Shown in pieces: positions 1-10,676 of a stretch of 64,000 bases of DNA. Source of the stretch: Budorcas taxicolor. Taxonomy: Eukaryota > Chordata > Mammalia > Artiodactyla > Bovidae. The stretch lies in the NCBI RefSeq assembly GCF_023091745.1, contig NC_068912.1, positions 55,916,567 to 55,980,566 of the forward strand, read 5' to 3'. How positions within the stretch are numbered: the stretch's first letter is position 1; every line of letters begins with the position of its first letter. Both the position numbers and the translations under genes were made by a program. The notes under the pieces are model-generated. The model had not been told where the DNA came from and ran no database searches. It worked only from the letters and a program-made list of their open reading frames with translations.

Positions 1-119
1 AAGATACACAGACTCAATTAGCAAAGCAATGACGAACAAGCAGCATTCCAAAAATCCTCATTCTCTGATACTTTGACATTTATAGCTGTCTGATTTTAAG
101 GATGATGCTTAATCTGAAG

Positions 120-255
120 CAGTCTCAGTCATCTCATCTTTAAACAGAGCTAAGAATACCTACTTCTTCAGATTACTGGGACAATTTCATGAGATAACTT
201 ATATAAAGTGCAAAATGAAATTCCAGGCATATACTAGGAGTTGAATAGATACCGT
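120..255 (+). repeat. MIR fragment (3' half)
   Basis: The order of blocks fits the plus-strand MIR core and tail: a decayed 'tttcctcatctgtaaaatgg' region, then aatacctact, then gagataactt..aaagtgc and ccaggcatatactagg. Divergence is high, as expected for an old mammalian tRNA-derived SINE. Edges are approximate. Identification is by eye from remembered consensus features. Confidence 0.5.
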
Positions 256-344
256 GTCCTTTCTGCTCTTGTTAGTGCCTTACACAATTCATGCCGAGGA
301 GAAAATCAGGTTCTTTGGAAAATGGTATTTACTTTATCAATAGT

Positions 345-572
345 AGGAATAAGAAAGTTATCCACCAATTATTGAACACCTACTTTGTTCCAGATTAAGA
401 AGGTATTCAATATTATGTCTCTATCACACAATTACGTGAAGTAAACCTTATTATCTTCATTTTGCAGATAAAGGAAATAAAACCCAGAGAGGCTAGATGA
501 CTTGTCTAGGAACATATAGCTAGTCATTGAAGCTGCATGTGATTTTAGGCCTGATTCTGCAGCTTATACTCT
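345..572 (-). repeat. MIR SINE, antisense
   Basis: Reads as the reverse complement of MIR. The tail side, attgaacacctactttgttcc, comes first. The core tcattttgcagataaaggaaat..cccagagagg follows, then a decayed 'cacacagctagt' block near 515-535. This is one of the better-preserved MIR copies in the window. No coding content. Confidence 0.6.
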
Positions 573-2357
573 ATCTGTCCACACATATCAGTCAAGAGAC
601 TGTAATTAAGAAGTTAATCAATCATTTATACAAATGACTACAGGAATGGATACATCAAAAGTGGTCAAGCATTATAGACATCATAGTAATGTCTGGGTAG
701 TTTTCTTATATCTCTGAACTCTATTGATAGTAAACATTTTATTTCTCAGTTTTCTTAAAATCTCAGTTAAAAAAATATTAAGATTTGATATTTACAAGCA
801 TGCTCATTTGAATTTTTTTAAGAAGTGAATTTTCCCATGATGTCTCATCTGTCAATACACATATGCTGCCCCTATACACACAGAGTAATGTGAGGCTTTC
901 TTGTCTAACAGGAGCAAGCTGGAGGAGAAATTGAAGGTATCTATACCTTAGTTCCCTGGGTTGGAGTGTTAATATATGAATATCACTTGGCCTCAGGGTG
1001 CAGTCACATGAGGCATTCTCAGTTAATTTCACTATTTGATAAAGAATCAAGAATGTCTTATCAGAGGTCCTTCCACAGGGATTTGCCTTCCCATTTCATA
1101 CTGTCAGTACCCTTTACAGTAAGGCTTGATAAATTCTCACTAATGATTATGATCCAATGTACTTATATTTTACTATCAATAATTATGTATGTGAATGTAT
1201 GCATGGATGCCCACCTGCACCAGATGAAGAGGGTGATTTTCCAGAGGCTTATTTTCCCAGGTGATTTTTCTGAATAACTATTTTGCCTCATTGTAGCCAT
1301 TATGGAGAACAGTTCTCTTCTTCCCTTGCTGTTCTCTTCCACTCGCCTGGTCAGAGTACTGTGGTGTGAGTGGGTACCCTCTGTAAACTCAGTGCTAAGC
1401 ACATTGGTATGTTTTTCTAACTTGCCATTTTCTCCTCTTAAAAGTCTTTCTGTACTACATTATAAATACCAAAAGAATGTTAGTAGAAAAAACACATAAA
1501 TGCATGTTATTTTGTTTTTAAAGACTTTATAAGAGGTTGAGTTTTTTGGGAGGAGGCTGGGACAAAGAGAAGTATTGTTTTCACTTTTAATTTCATGTTG
1601 ACCAATATTTTTATTGTGGGTAAAATTAAAATAGACTTTTTCCTGTGTTTTAACCAAGATATATATTTTTAAGCACTAGACATTCTAGGGTATATACCTA
1701 ACTTCTTCCAAGAGTCAAGCCAATGGACAAATCACTTTTGCTTGAAGATATAGTTCCTCCCACCACCATCCATTAAAACTTGCTTATGGTGACACATTCA
1801 AGCTTAGCAATAAATGATTTCCCTTTGCTTTTTTTCCCTCTAAAGAGAGAAAGTGAATTTTCTTTTTGAATATCTGAGAAATGTATATGGAAATCAATCA
1901 TTGGGCCTAGTCTAGTCGGTGATAATGAAACAAGTCAACTAAAAGAAATGAAATGAATGGTGAGACTCAAGTATATGGAAGAGAGTGACAGAATGTATTA
2001 ATGAAGTCTAGTGAGAAACATGACAGGGTTGGACTCCTACATCAGAGAAGCCAGTGAGATTCCCTACTCATGGCAAACAAATGTTTTGTTTCTGATTAGT
2101 AGTGATAGTAATGCCAGCCCTAAAATGAAAGTAACATGTGAAGACAGTATTGCCTAAGAATTGAAGCCTTGGAATGGTTACTTCTTGAAAGCATGAAATC
2201 TTTTTCTTTGAAAATTTCATGAGAAAAAAATTGAACAGCAATTTTAAAGATTAGTTTAGGTACTCTTTAGACGAAAATGTGTTAGTTGATTTATTTTAAG
2301 AATATATAAAGACACTATGCTTAATGAATGATAACATTATAGAGTAAGCCAGAGTCT
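573..2357. other. Unclassified AT-rich sequence, no gene seen
   Basis: About 1.8 kb without a repeat family I can name. The open frames are short (up to about 100 codons), overlap one another on both strands and lack protein-like features, so I treat them as chance. It could be unique DNA or repeats too old to recognise by eye. Confidence 0.5.
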
Positions 2358-2369
2358 TCTTTAATCACA

Positions 2370-2600
2370 GCATGCCTGCCTGCTCAATTGATTCCATTGT
2401 GTCCGACTCTTTAGACCCTCTGGGCTATAGCCCACCAGGCTTCTCTGTCCATGAGATTCTCCAGGCAAGAATACTGGAGTGGGTTGTCATGCCCTCCTCC
2501 AGGGATCTTCCTGAGCCAGGGATCAAATCCCCGTCTCTTGCGTCTAATGCACGCAGACTGAAGGTGGATTCTTTACCCACTCATCCACTGTGGAAGCCCC
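2370..2600 (-). mobile_element. Bov-tA SINE
   Basis: Antisense copy of the ruminant tRNA-headed SINE. Left to right it shows the BovB-derived part (gtgtccgactcttt, ccaccaggct, attctccaggcaagaatact), then the degraded tRNA-like head ending ggaagcccc. The B-box region (gatcaaatcccc) is mutated. A possible imperfect target-site duplication is tctttaatcacag at 2358-2370 against tctaatctcag at 2601-2611. Confidence 0.85.
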
Positions 2601-2611
2601 TCTAATCTCAG

Positions 2612-3525
2612 AGGTAACCACTATTTTGAGTTTGATGTGTATTCTTCTAATCCATTTTTCCTCCCTAATCCCACCGATTTGTGTTATGACTTCTTGACTG
2701 CAAGCACAAGTGTGATTATGGCAATAGCACTGATTTTCAGGTATGGCGTGTAGAATTAGTCTCATTACTTTAAAGGCAGATCTTGTATAATTCATTTTTG
2801 TAGTTCTGTTCAGTATTTCCCCAGGCCTTCCAATACTTAAAAAGAAACACACAACAGGGAAATAACTCCTGAGGCAGCACTCAGATGGCAGGAATTCTAC
2901 AATCACTTATTAAATTGTTCTCCTAAATGCTGAGTAGCTTTAGTAAGATGGAATTTCAAAGGATGCTACAATGTATTGAATACCATTATACTTAAAAGAA
3001 AAGGGAAGTTCAGAAAGTTAGATCTAGCAGGCCTTCTACGGGAAGCCTTCTTTTTCTTTCCCCTTCATAACCTCCTCTTTCTCTTAGTATCTTGCAGAGA
3101 AAGGGAAGAAGAACCAAACATCAAACTAAACTTATCCAAACCTTTGCTCTTGCTTACTCGAAGTCAGCCACTCTACTCTTTTATGATGCTGCTTGGTCAG
3201 AGAGTTATTATTAGGATTTATAAGCAGTCCCATGATAGACTTAGATTTTTTAGGTGTTTATAACTGTCATAAAAATTTAGTATGGCATGCAAGGTCTCAA
3301 CCTGGCAGTAAATTTTGCAATAATACTTCTCTGTATTATAAGAAAGTTGTTTGTCCATCCTCAAGGAGTTGGAAAAATGGTGGAACAGAATAAGATTTTA
3401 TTGTACCTGGAAAATTTTGACAGTGAGAGGAAGAAGCCATCTTGTTTTACACAAAGTGTTCAAAGTTCCAAGAGTAATGATAACATAGGGCAAAGTACAT
3501 TAGACCACAGAGCAGTTTCTGCACT
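2612..3525. other. Unclassified sequence, possible L1 scrap at its left edge
   Basis: The first about 70 bp (aggtaaccactattttgag and on) resembles a phrase common in antisense mammalian LINE sequence, but too little remains to name it. The rest shows no recognised repeat. Overlapping short frames near 2976-3535 have no protein-like signature. Confidence 0.35.
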
Positions 3526-3527
3526 TA

Positions 3528-3690
3528 CCAACTAATTCACTTTGGACAAATCGTTTAACATCTCTGTCCCTGAAATTCCTTATTTTCACAATGAGGATAA
3601 TAATAGTAACTGCCTTATAAGGTTCAGGGAACATTGAATAAATTAAAATACGGTAAATGTTTAGAATAGTACCAGGCATTTAAAACAACT
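3528..3690 (+). repeat. MIR SINE
   Basis: Plus-strand MIR core and tail. The 'ggacaaatcgtttaacatctctg' block is followed by ttattttcacaatgaggataataatagtaactgcc, then gaataaattaaa, then agtaccaggcat. Block order and spacing match MIR, with moderate divergence. Confidence 0.65.
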
Positions 3691-4469
3691 ATGTGTTTGT
3701 TATTTAATATTATCTTAGAGAGCCAGCTAAATTCTCTAAATTCTTGTCCAGACAGCGTCACTGATGATTAAGGTATGTTTTCAGGTTACATATAGGTTAA
3801 CAAAAACATACTTCTTATAATTAGTATGTGACATATACAGTCAGAGAGTAACTATGAGTAGCATTTCTCACTTTTATATTTTTGTTTGACACAGTCTAGG
3901 GACAAGAAACAGAACTCTATGAAATGCCATCATACACACAGAAAGGGAGAGGCAGACAAAGCTGACTCCAAAGTAGAGCAGAAGGTGTGCATTGGACTGC
4001 AAGGTAAGGCATCTAGCAGAGATCATGGTCTTGATCTTGGTTAACTTAAGTCTCAAGCAGATGTTAGTCTCAGATCTCACTTCCCAAAGGGTCTTATCGT
4101 TTAGGATTAGATGTGTTCGGCTCTAAAGAAAACATGAAGTTTCTTCTAAACAACTTTTCCCAAAGATAAGAATCAGTTTAGTGGGTAGACAGGGCACTTT
4201 CTCAGTAAACCCTTGGCAGGCTGATGTTTGTAAGAAGCTGCCCTTTGAGCTCTTTGACTGCTGAATGACAATCTCTTTCTAAAGATCTTTGTAAATCTTT
4301 AGCATGACATATAAGAAAAAATGGGGTCAAAGCATAATGCTTCTATTTTTCACATTGTAAAAGTGCCTGCTTCTTTTTTTTTTTTCTCCCTCTAAGCCAG
4401 AGATGTGTATGTGGTGTGAGTGTGTGTGTATGTGTGTGATATGAGCATGTGTGAATTTTTTTTAGATGG
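3691..4469. other. Unclassified sequence
   Basis: No gene or nameable interspersed repeat seen. It contains a T-rich run at about 4374-4385 and leads into a TG-rich stretch. Frames in this interval are short and show no family signature. Confidence 0.4.
4402..4452. repeat. Imperfect (TG)n microsatellite
   Basis: Alternating TG/TA-rich run interrupted by GA and TA steps (tgtgtatgtggtgtgagtg and on). Impure, so probably slow to change in length. Confidence 0.7.
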
Positions 4470-4474
4470 CACAT

Positions 4475-4690
4475 TCATCTCTACTATGTCTTAGGCCTGT
4501 ACTGGGGGCATTATACATTACCTCACAATAATATTGAGAGGTAAGTACTCTCGTTACCATTTAAAAGAAGAGAAAGAGGTCCAGATAAGATAAACTTGCA
4601 GAACTAGTTAGATAAGGAACCTAGGCTTGAGCACAGGTATGACTTCAAGACATGGGCTCTTGCTCTAATAATGAACTCATTTTTGAGGCA
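4475..4690 (-). repeat. MIR SINE, antisense
   Basis: The reverse complement of MIR is clear. It shows gaggtaagtactctcgttaccattt, then agaagagaaagaggtccag, then aacttgcagaactagttagataaggaacctaggcttgagc, then catgggctcttgctctaa. The next element, a BovB 3' end, starts directly beyond it. Confidence 0.65.
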
Positions 4691-4694
4691 TGTC

Positions 4695-4977
4695 TGGGTG
4701 TTCATTGGAAGGACTGATGTTGAAGCTGAAACTCCAATACTTTGGCCACCTGATACGAAGAGCTGAATCATTGGAAAAGACCCTGATGCTGGGAAAGATT
4801 GAGGGCAGGAGGAGAAGGGGACGACAGAGGATGAGATGGTTGGATGGCATCACCAACTCAATAGACATGGGTTTGGGTGTATTCTGGGAGTTGGTGATGG
4901 ACTGGAGGCCTGGCATGCTGCGGTTCATGGGGTTGCAAAGAGTCGGACACGACTGAGCAACTGAACTGAACTGAACT
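4695..4977 (+). mobile_element. BovB LINE, 5'-truncated 3' end
   Basis: Last about 280 bp of BovB, from the codons reading LEGLMLKLKLQYFGHL to the 3' tail gaactgaactgaac. The frame stays open through GRRRRGRQRMRWLDG and ends close to the element's natural stop, so this short piece is fairly well preserved. The CGA arginine codon that is TGA in many other copies here is intact. No clean target-site duplication found. Confidence 0.9.
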
Positions 4978-5685
4978 ACCTTTAGGAGTTCCTAACTTTC
5001 TAAGTCATGGAAATATTAGTTGTTGTATAGAAGAGATAGGTAGAATTTGTTTCTGGTTCTCCTTTCACTCATTTTCTTATCATCATCCTTTCCAATCATT
5101 CACTCTCATGTTCCTTTTTTCTCATTTTGTTGTAAACTCAACAAATCAAATTAATCTGAAACCTAATTGCCTAAGTCTCAGTTATCAAGGCCATGTTTGG
5201 TAATTAGAGCTAATCTAGCAGACCAGTTTATAGGAAATCTATTCAGTTTCACTTGCAGAGCTGCATTTCTGGCCCTTCCACCCAGCCTACTCCACTGCTT
5301 CCAAACACCATCAGGACACTTTAACATGGAGCATGCCAGCATGAATTGAAACTGACATGAAGCAGAAACAAAAAGTAGCTCTGATGTATTTCCACAATAG
5401 ACAGTATGGAACTATTTCCTCTTCATTCTTCCTGCGCCATGACAAGTTCTTATTCGAAACTTTTTGAGGCTGAAGATTGATAACTTCCATGTTCAGTTCA
5501 CATTGAGCACTTTTCCCCTCCTCTGTTTCCTCTCTTAACTGTCTATTTGTGCACTACCTCAATCCTAGCAGATAATGGATACATTTGCCTACCCAGGGTT
5601 TGGTGATTTTATTAACCTGTGAGTTCTCTTCTTCAGCGTTAGTGCCTTGTATGAGTTGCAGTGAAGGATAGAGGATAGAGTCAAG
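4978..5685. other. Unclassified sequence
   Basis: No repeat or gene recognised. Pyrimidine-rich patches near 5060-5130 and 5510-5540, nothing more. Confidence 0.4.
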
Positions 5686-5935
5686 TTAGGGGCATTTAAA
5701 GTTCAAATTCTTGCTCTGAGTTCAAATTCTTACTCTGTTAGTCATTAACACTGTGATAATGGGCAGATTATTAAGTCTCACTGAGTCTCAACTTTCTCAT
5801 GAGACTTAATTTCCTCAATTTTCCTCATGTAGAATGTAAAGAATTATAGAACCTAGTTCAGGGAGTTGTGGATTCAACAAGACAATTCATATAAAATATT
5901 GCATATGTTATGTCAATTATATCTCAAAAAAACTA
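5686..5935 (+). repeat. MIR SINE with internal 19-bp tandem duplication
   Basis: Plus-strand MIR: decayed head, then tgggcagattattaagtctc, then a duplicated 'cctca..ttttcctcat' zone, then the AT-rich tail. Within the head, gttcaaattcttgctctga (from 5701) is repeated 19 bp later as gttcaaattcttactctgt, a local tandem duplication. Confidence 0.5.
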
Positions 5936-6193
5936 GGGAAGAAAATGCTTCATGTAAGATCTGACACATAATAATGTATCATTGTTATATCTGGCTAAAC
6001 TTTTTAAACTGTGGAAGCCAGCATCAGCAGGCCTGCAGTGTTGTGATTTGTAAAGACTGAAGTAGAACATTGAGCATCACGGGAAATGTATACGGTGAAA
6101 TTAACCACTAGCTCTAGCTTGTTCCCTTCATAATCTGGGTTTGTGCTTTAAAAGAAATACAAAAATATTGTAGATTCTGGATCCAAGATCATT

Positions 6194-6339
6194 CAGTTCA
6201 GTTCAGTTCAGTTGCTCAGTCGTGTCCAACTCTTTGCGACCCCATGAATTGCAACAAGCCAGGCCTCCCTGTCCATCACCAACTCCCGGAGTTCACTCAA
6301 ACTCACATCCATTGAGTCAGTGAGGCCATCCAGCCATCT
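6194..6339 (-). mobile_element. BovB LINE, short 3' end
   Basis: Begins with the reversed tail (cagttcagttcagttcag). It runs through tcgtgtccaactctttgcg and aactcccggagttcact to ccagccatct, then stops. Only about 146 bp of the 3' end is present, so the copy is severely 5'-truncated. It lies about 80 bp from an oppositely oriented BovB (6423 onward), but both carry their own 3' ends, so they are separate insertions. Confidence 0.9.
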
Positions 6340-6422
6340 TTAGTTATTATTACTTAGTTATAATCTGAAATAACTATTGAATATTTAGTATTTACTACTG
6401 CTAGTTATCAGAGAGCTAGTTA

Positions 6423-7672
6423 TCTCAGAACAAGCTGGGTTTATAAAAGGCCGAGGAACCAGAGATCAAATTACCAACATTTCTTGGATCATATAGAAAG
6501 AAAAGAAATTCCAGAAAAACATCTACTTCTGCTTCAGTGAGTATGCTAAAAATTTTGACTCTGTCTATCCCAACAAACTGTGGAAAACACTCAAAGAGAT
6601 AGGAATATAAGCCCACCTTATTTGTCTCCTGAGAAACTTGTATGTGGGTCAAGAAGCAAAAGTTAGAACTGAACACAAAACAACAGACTGGTTCCAAATT
6701 GGGAAAGGAGTTTGTCAATGCTGTATATTGTCACTTTGTTTATATAACAGGTATGCAGAGTACATTATGTAAAATCCCAGACTGGACGAAGCATAAGCTG
6801 GAATCAAGATTGACAGGAGAAATATCAACAACCTCAGATATGCAGATGATACCATTCTAATGATAGAAAGTGAAGAGAAACTAAAGAACTTTTGATGACA
6901 GTGAAAGAGAAGAGTGAAAAAGCTGGCTTAAAATTCAACGTTAAAAAAACTAAGATCATGGCATCTGGTCCTATTACTTCATGGCAAATAGAAGGGGAAA
7001 AAGTGGAAGCAGTGACAGATTTCATTTTCTTGGGCTCCAAAATCAATGAGGACAGTCACTGCAGCCATGAAATTAAAAGATGTTTGCTCCTTGGAAGGAA
7101 AGCTATGACAAACCTAGATAGCATATTAAAAAGCAAAGACATCACTTTGGCGACAAGGGTCCATATAGTCAAAGCTGTGTTTTTTCCTGTCATGTATGGA
7201 TGTGAGAGTTGGACTGTAAAGAACTGAGGGCCACAGAATTGATGCTTTTGAATTGTGGTTGCTGGAGAAGACTCTTGAGAGTCCCTTGGACTGCAAGGAG
7301 ATCAAACCAGTCTGTCTCAAAGGAAGGAAAACCTGAATATTTATTGGAAGGACTAATGTTGAAGTTGAAGTTCCAATACTTTGGCCACCTGACTTCAGTC
7401 CATGGGGTTGCAAAGAGTCGTAAATGACTGAAGCAACTTAACACATAAGCACCTGATTTGAAGAGCGGACTCATTAGAAAAGACCCTGATTCTGGGAAAG
7501 ATTGAAGGCAAAAGGAGAAGAGGGTGGCAGAGGATTAGATGGTTAGATAGTATCACTAACTCAATGGATATGAATTTGAGCAAACTCCGGAAAATAGTGA
7601 CATACAGGGAAGCCTGTCATGCTGCAGTCCACTGGGTTGCAAAGAATGGAATGTGACTTAGCGATTGAACAA
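6423..7672 (+). mobile_element. BovB LINE, decayed RT and 3' end
   Basis: Starts inside the reverse-transcriptase domain (the VQAGFRKGRGTRDQ region) and runs to a decayed 3' tail. Recognisable blocks are the YAD-motif zone near 6838, the KTKIMASGPITSWQI stretch near 6945 and the LWNCGCWRRLLRVPW region near 7250. Many frameshifts and stops break it. A 57-bp Bov-tA fragment interrupts it at 7393-7449. It is one of the older BovB copies here. Confidence 0.9.
7393..7449 (+). mobile_element. Bov-tA 3'-end fragment inside BovB
   Basis: 57 bp matching only the 3' end of Bov-tA (cagtccatggggttgcaaag, tgactgaagcaactta). It sits inside the BovB codons for YFGHL. Exact 7-bp repeats cacctga flank it (7386-7392 and 7450-7456), and BovB sequence resumes after it. 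This is a severely 5'-truncated SINE insertion. Confidence 0.8.
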
Positions 7673-8415
7673 CAATAACAAAAAAAAACAACAAAAGTTA
7701 TCAGAGCAAGTATACTCAAAAGGTAGAGGTTAGCAAACATTACCCCCAAAAAGGTATTTAAAGGTAATGTGCTTCATTTTATATAAATCTTTTATTAAAA
7801 GAAATTTGATGCCATATAAAATGCATTCAGTAATATGACCTTTTCTTGATCTGATTACAAGATACAAGTTTTCTTGCTTGAAGGCAGAGTTAATTTTCAG
7901 TCTACAGTCATCTTGGTGACTCTAAAATGAGTTTTACTATTTGGGACAATTCTTTTGCATCAGTGTGATATAAACTATATAAATTATAATATATAACATA
8001 TATGATAACAACCATTGTAGCTTACAATGTGTGTTGCAAGAACTGAAATTTTTTTGTATAGTCTGTTCACTCCTGAATGCTCAGAACCTAGAACAGTTCA
8101 TGATACATACTGCTAATGATATGTTTTGCTATTATATATTAGATTTTTGTGCTATATTCTATCCACATTGATAAGAAATGGCTCCTCTAAAAAGATAGTC
8201 ACCATAAGCTAAGTGAGAATATAAGTAAACCATTAAAATAAATTAAAAGATATATGCTTGGGTAGAATAATGGCCATTTTGCCTGATGAATTTAGAGAAG
8301 GAGAATTTAGGTGTTCAAATGAGTAGTTTTCCAGATGAACATAAATAGAAGTTGGAACACATTTAAGCCTAAAATGACGGATCTATGGAAAACCATGTTA
8401 CCTTCAGTATTTTCA
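7673..8415. other. Unclassified sequence around an L2 tip
   Basis: No gene. AT-rich DNA with one L2-like tip (8031-8112). The remainder, including the run near 7975-8000 of alternating TA-rich sequence, is not assignable by eye. Confidence 0.4.
8031..8112 (+). repeat. L2 3' terminus
   Basis: The blocks tctgttcactcctgaatg, then cagaacctagaacagttcatgatac, match the order of the L2/CR1 LINE 3' end (a 'tgttcactgctgtatccccagcgcctagaacag'-type sequence). Short and diverged. Confidence 0.45.
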
Positions 8416-8964
8416 AATAGTTTAGAATGACAAGATCTCATAGCGTGAAAGAAGGGTGTCAAGGAATAAAGCAGGAGAAGAGGGCAGAATCCAGGTTTTA
8501 GACAGTCTTTGTGCCCTTGAGAAGCAAACTCTCTTATCTTGTGGGAAAAGGGGAACCATTCACATAGAGTTATGAAAGTGGAGACATGTAATTTTTCCTA
8601 TGATAAAGATCAATTTTTAATGGTAATAAGAATAGAGAAAATCAGCAGGCAACTTGCCATCATTTCAGAAGAAATAATAAAAGCATTAAATAAGACTAAG
8701 TCAGAGTGGAAACTTGAGGAAATGTTAAGAGGTGGAATAAAAGGAATGAAAGAGGCAAGCAAAGTGGTCATGAATGAGGCAAGCAGAGGAGAGGCCAGCC
8801 TTTCTTGCTTGGGTAGAAAGTGGACGGTAGAACCATTAATCAGAAAGGTAAATTCAGTTTTGGAAATGTAGGATTTTCATGTGGAGATACCCAACAGATA
8901 ATTATTAGATGCTGAGTTTGTAGCACAGAAGTAAAGTTCAGGCTGGTGGTATATCTGGCATTTT
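8416..8964 (-). repeat. L2 (CR1-clade) LINE fragment, antisense
   Basis: The right part (8855-8964) follows antisense L2 ORF2: cagttttggaaatgtaggat, catgtggagatacccaac, agatgctgagtttgtagc, ggctggtggtatatctgg. The left part is more decayed. The 110-codon plus-strand frame at 8539-8871 lies on the antisense strand of this old LINE, so I do not call it a gene. A BovB cuts the element at 8965. Confidence 0.5.
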
Positions 8965-9934
8965 CAGTTCAGTTCAGTTCAGTTTAGTCGCTCAGTCGTG
9001 TCTGACTCTTTGCGGCCCCATGAATTATAGCACACCAGGCCTCCCTGTCCATCACCAACTCCCGGAGTTCACTCAGACTCACATCCATCGAGTCAGTGAT
9101 GCCATCCAGCCATCTCATCCTCTGTCGTTCCCTTTTCCTCCTGCCCCCAATTCCTACCAGCATCAGAGTCTTTTCCAATGAGTCAATTCTTTGCATGAGG
9201 TGGCCAAAGTATTGGAGTTTCAGCTTTAGCATCAGTCCTTCCAAAGAACACCCCAGGACTAATTTCCTTTAGGATGGATTTGTTGGATCTCCTTGCAGTC
9301 CGAGGGACTCTCAAGAGTCTTCTCCAACACCACAGTTCAAAAGCATCAAATCTTCGGCGCTCAGCTGTCTTCACAGTACTACTCTCACATCCATACATGA
9401 CCACAGGAAAAACCATAGCCTTAACTAGATGGATCTGTGTTGGCAAAATAATGTCTCTGCTTTTTAATATGTTATCTAGGTTGGTCATAACTTTCCTTCC
9501 AAGGAGTAAGCATCTTTTAACTTCATGGCTGCAATCACCATCTGCAGTGATTTTGGAGCCCCCAAAAATAAAGTCTGACACTGTTTCCACTGTTTCCCCA
9601 TCTATTTCCCATGAAGTGATGGGATCAGATGCCATGATCTTCGTTTTCTGAATGTTGAGCTTTAAGCCCACTTTTTCACTCTCCTCTTTCACTTTCATCA
9701 AGAGGCTTTTTAGCTCCTCTTCACTTTCTGCTATGAGGGTGGTGTCATTTGCATATCTGAGATTATTGATATTTCTCCCGGAAATCTTGATTCCAGCTTG
9801 TGCTTCTTCCAGTCCAGCATTTCTCATGATGTACACTGCATAGAATATAAATATGCAGGGTGACAATATACAGCCTTGACGTACTCCTTTTCCTATTTGG
9901 AACCAGTCTGTTGTTCCATGTCCAGTTCTAACTG
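8965..9934 (-). mobile_element. BovB LINE, 3' kilobase
   Basis: From the reversed tail (cagttcagttcagttcag) back through the C-terminal region and the reverse-transcriptase YADD zone to the TVRTGHGTTDWFQIGKG region. The match then stops abruptly at about 9934 and a TG microsatellite follows about 35 bp on. One frame (9183-10007) stays open across most of the piece, so the copy is not very old. The YADD motif reads YAND. Confidence 0.95.
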
Positions 9935-9967
9935 GCACATTAACTGAATGCTTGTATGTGTATATAT

Positions 9968-10005
<38 letters not shown>

Positions 10006-10007
10006 AT
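9183..10007 (-). pseudogene. BovB ORF2 remnant fused to microsatellite codons, RT motif YAND
   Basis: A 274-codon frame. Its first about 12 residues are a His-Thr run read from the antisense (AC)n microsatellite. After a short junction it enters BovB reverse transcriptase at VRTGHGTTDWFQIGKG. The catalytic motif, normally YADD in BovB, reads LRYANDTTL, so one metal-binding aspartate is replaced by asparagine. Further on it carries NIQKTKIMAS and LWCWRRLLRVPR. A frameshift near 9240 then ends agreement with BovB. No promoter or natural start is visible. I read it as a dead retrotransposon frame, not a gene. Confidence 0.85.
9970..10004. repeat. (GT)17 microsatellite
   Basis: A pure GT run of about 35 nt preceded by a short TA-rich stretch (tatatatac). 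It abuts the broken 5' end of the BovB at 8965-9934. Pure dinucleotide runs of this length are usually length-polymorphic. Confidence 0.95.
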
Positions 10008-10187
10008 ATAGATGTACCCTGTGTACCACTGAGGTACAGAATGGAGAGACAGACATAATTCTCACAGAACTCTCAGAATATAACCCTCATAAAACATAAC
10101 CCTCATAGAACTCTCAGAAATAGCAAAAACAAATACTTTTTAAAATATATTTAATTAACTTATTTTAATTGAAGGATAATTCTTTAC

Positions 10188-10297
10188 AAGGCCAAATTGG
10201 CCTGTTACTCCAGGTGTTTCTTGACTTCCTACTTTTGCATTCCAGTCCCCTGTAATGAAAAGGACATCGTTTTTGGGTGTTAGTCCTAAAAGGTTTT
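10188..10297 (-). mobile_element. BovB endonuclease-domain fragment
   Basis: About 110 bp of antisense BovB endonuclease: gttactccaggtgtttcttg, cattccagtcccctgtaatg, gacatc..tttgggtgttag. The sense frame encodes the GDWNAK-type catalytic block of the APE-like nuclease. About 45 bp just to the left (10143-10187, attttaattgaaggataatt) looks like a ruminant L1-type phrase. This may be the 5' part of the 8965-9934 copy after an internal deletion, or a separate scrap. Confidence 0.7.
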
Positions 10298-10676
10298 GTT
10301 GGTCAATCATCCAGAAAGATTATTAAAAATTAAAAGAGAAACAGTATACCTTTAAAGAGAGTTCTCTGAGCAATTGTCATAAAGCGGAGGTCTCCAGGGC
10401 ACAAGTCACATCTGCATACACAAGGCTCTCCAAACAGCTTTCTGTATTATACCCTCATCCTAAAAAGATGAACAGAAATCTTAACATTAATATCACCAAC
10501 AATAAAAATAATAATAACCCGTTGTATAAGATGATCTATTGAGGTACAGAAAGAAAATACTGCAGCTTCTAAGTATGTTTATTGTACATATTATGAAAAA
10601 GAATGCAGTTAACTTATAAGAAAAATCTAATAACAAATTAAGATAGCTCTCACTCAGTCCGTGTTTCAAGGTCCTT
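10298..10676. other. Unclassified AT-rich sequence
   Basis: No gene or nameable repeat. A short imperfect AATAAT run lies near 10500-10516. Confidence 0.4.

Noticed and set aside
6194..7672. Adjacent opposed BovB pieces as one twin-primed insertion
   Set aside because: Both pieces carry the element's own 3' end. Twin priming inverts 5' sequence and leaves only one 3' end.
8539..8871. 110-codon plus-strand frame as a gene
   Set aside because: It lies on the antisense strand of a probable L2 remnant, in A-rich DNA, with no recognised domain.
9183..10007. 274-codon frame as a host gene
   Set aside because: Apart from microsatellite-encoded His-Thr residues, it is BovB ORF2 with a mutated catalytic motif and a later frameshift.
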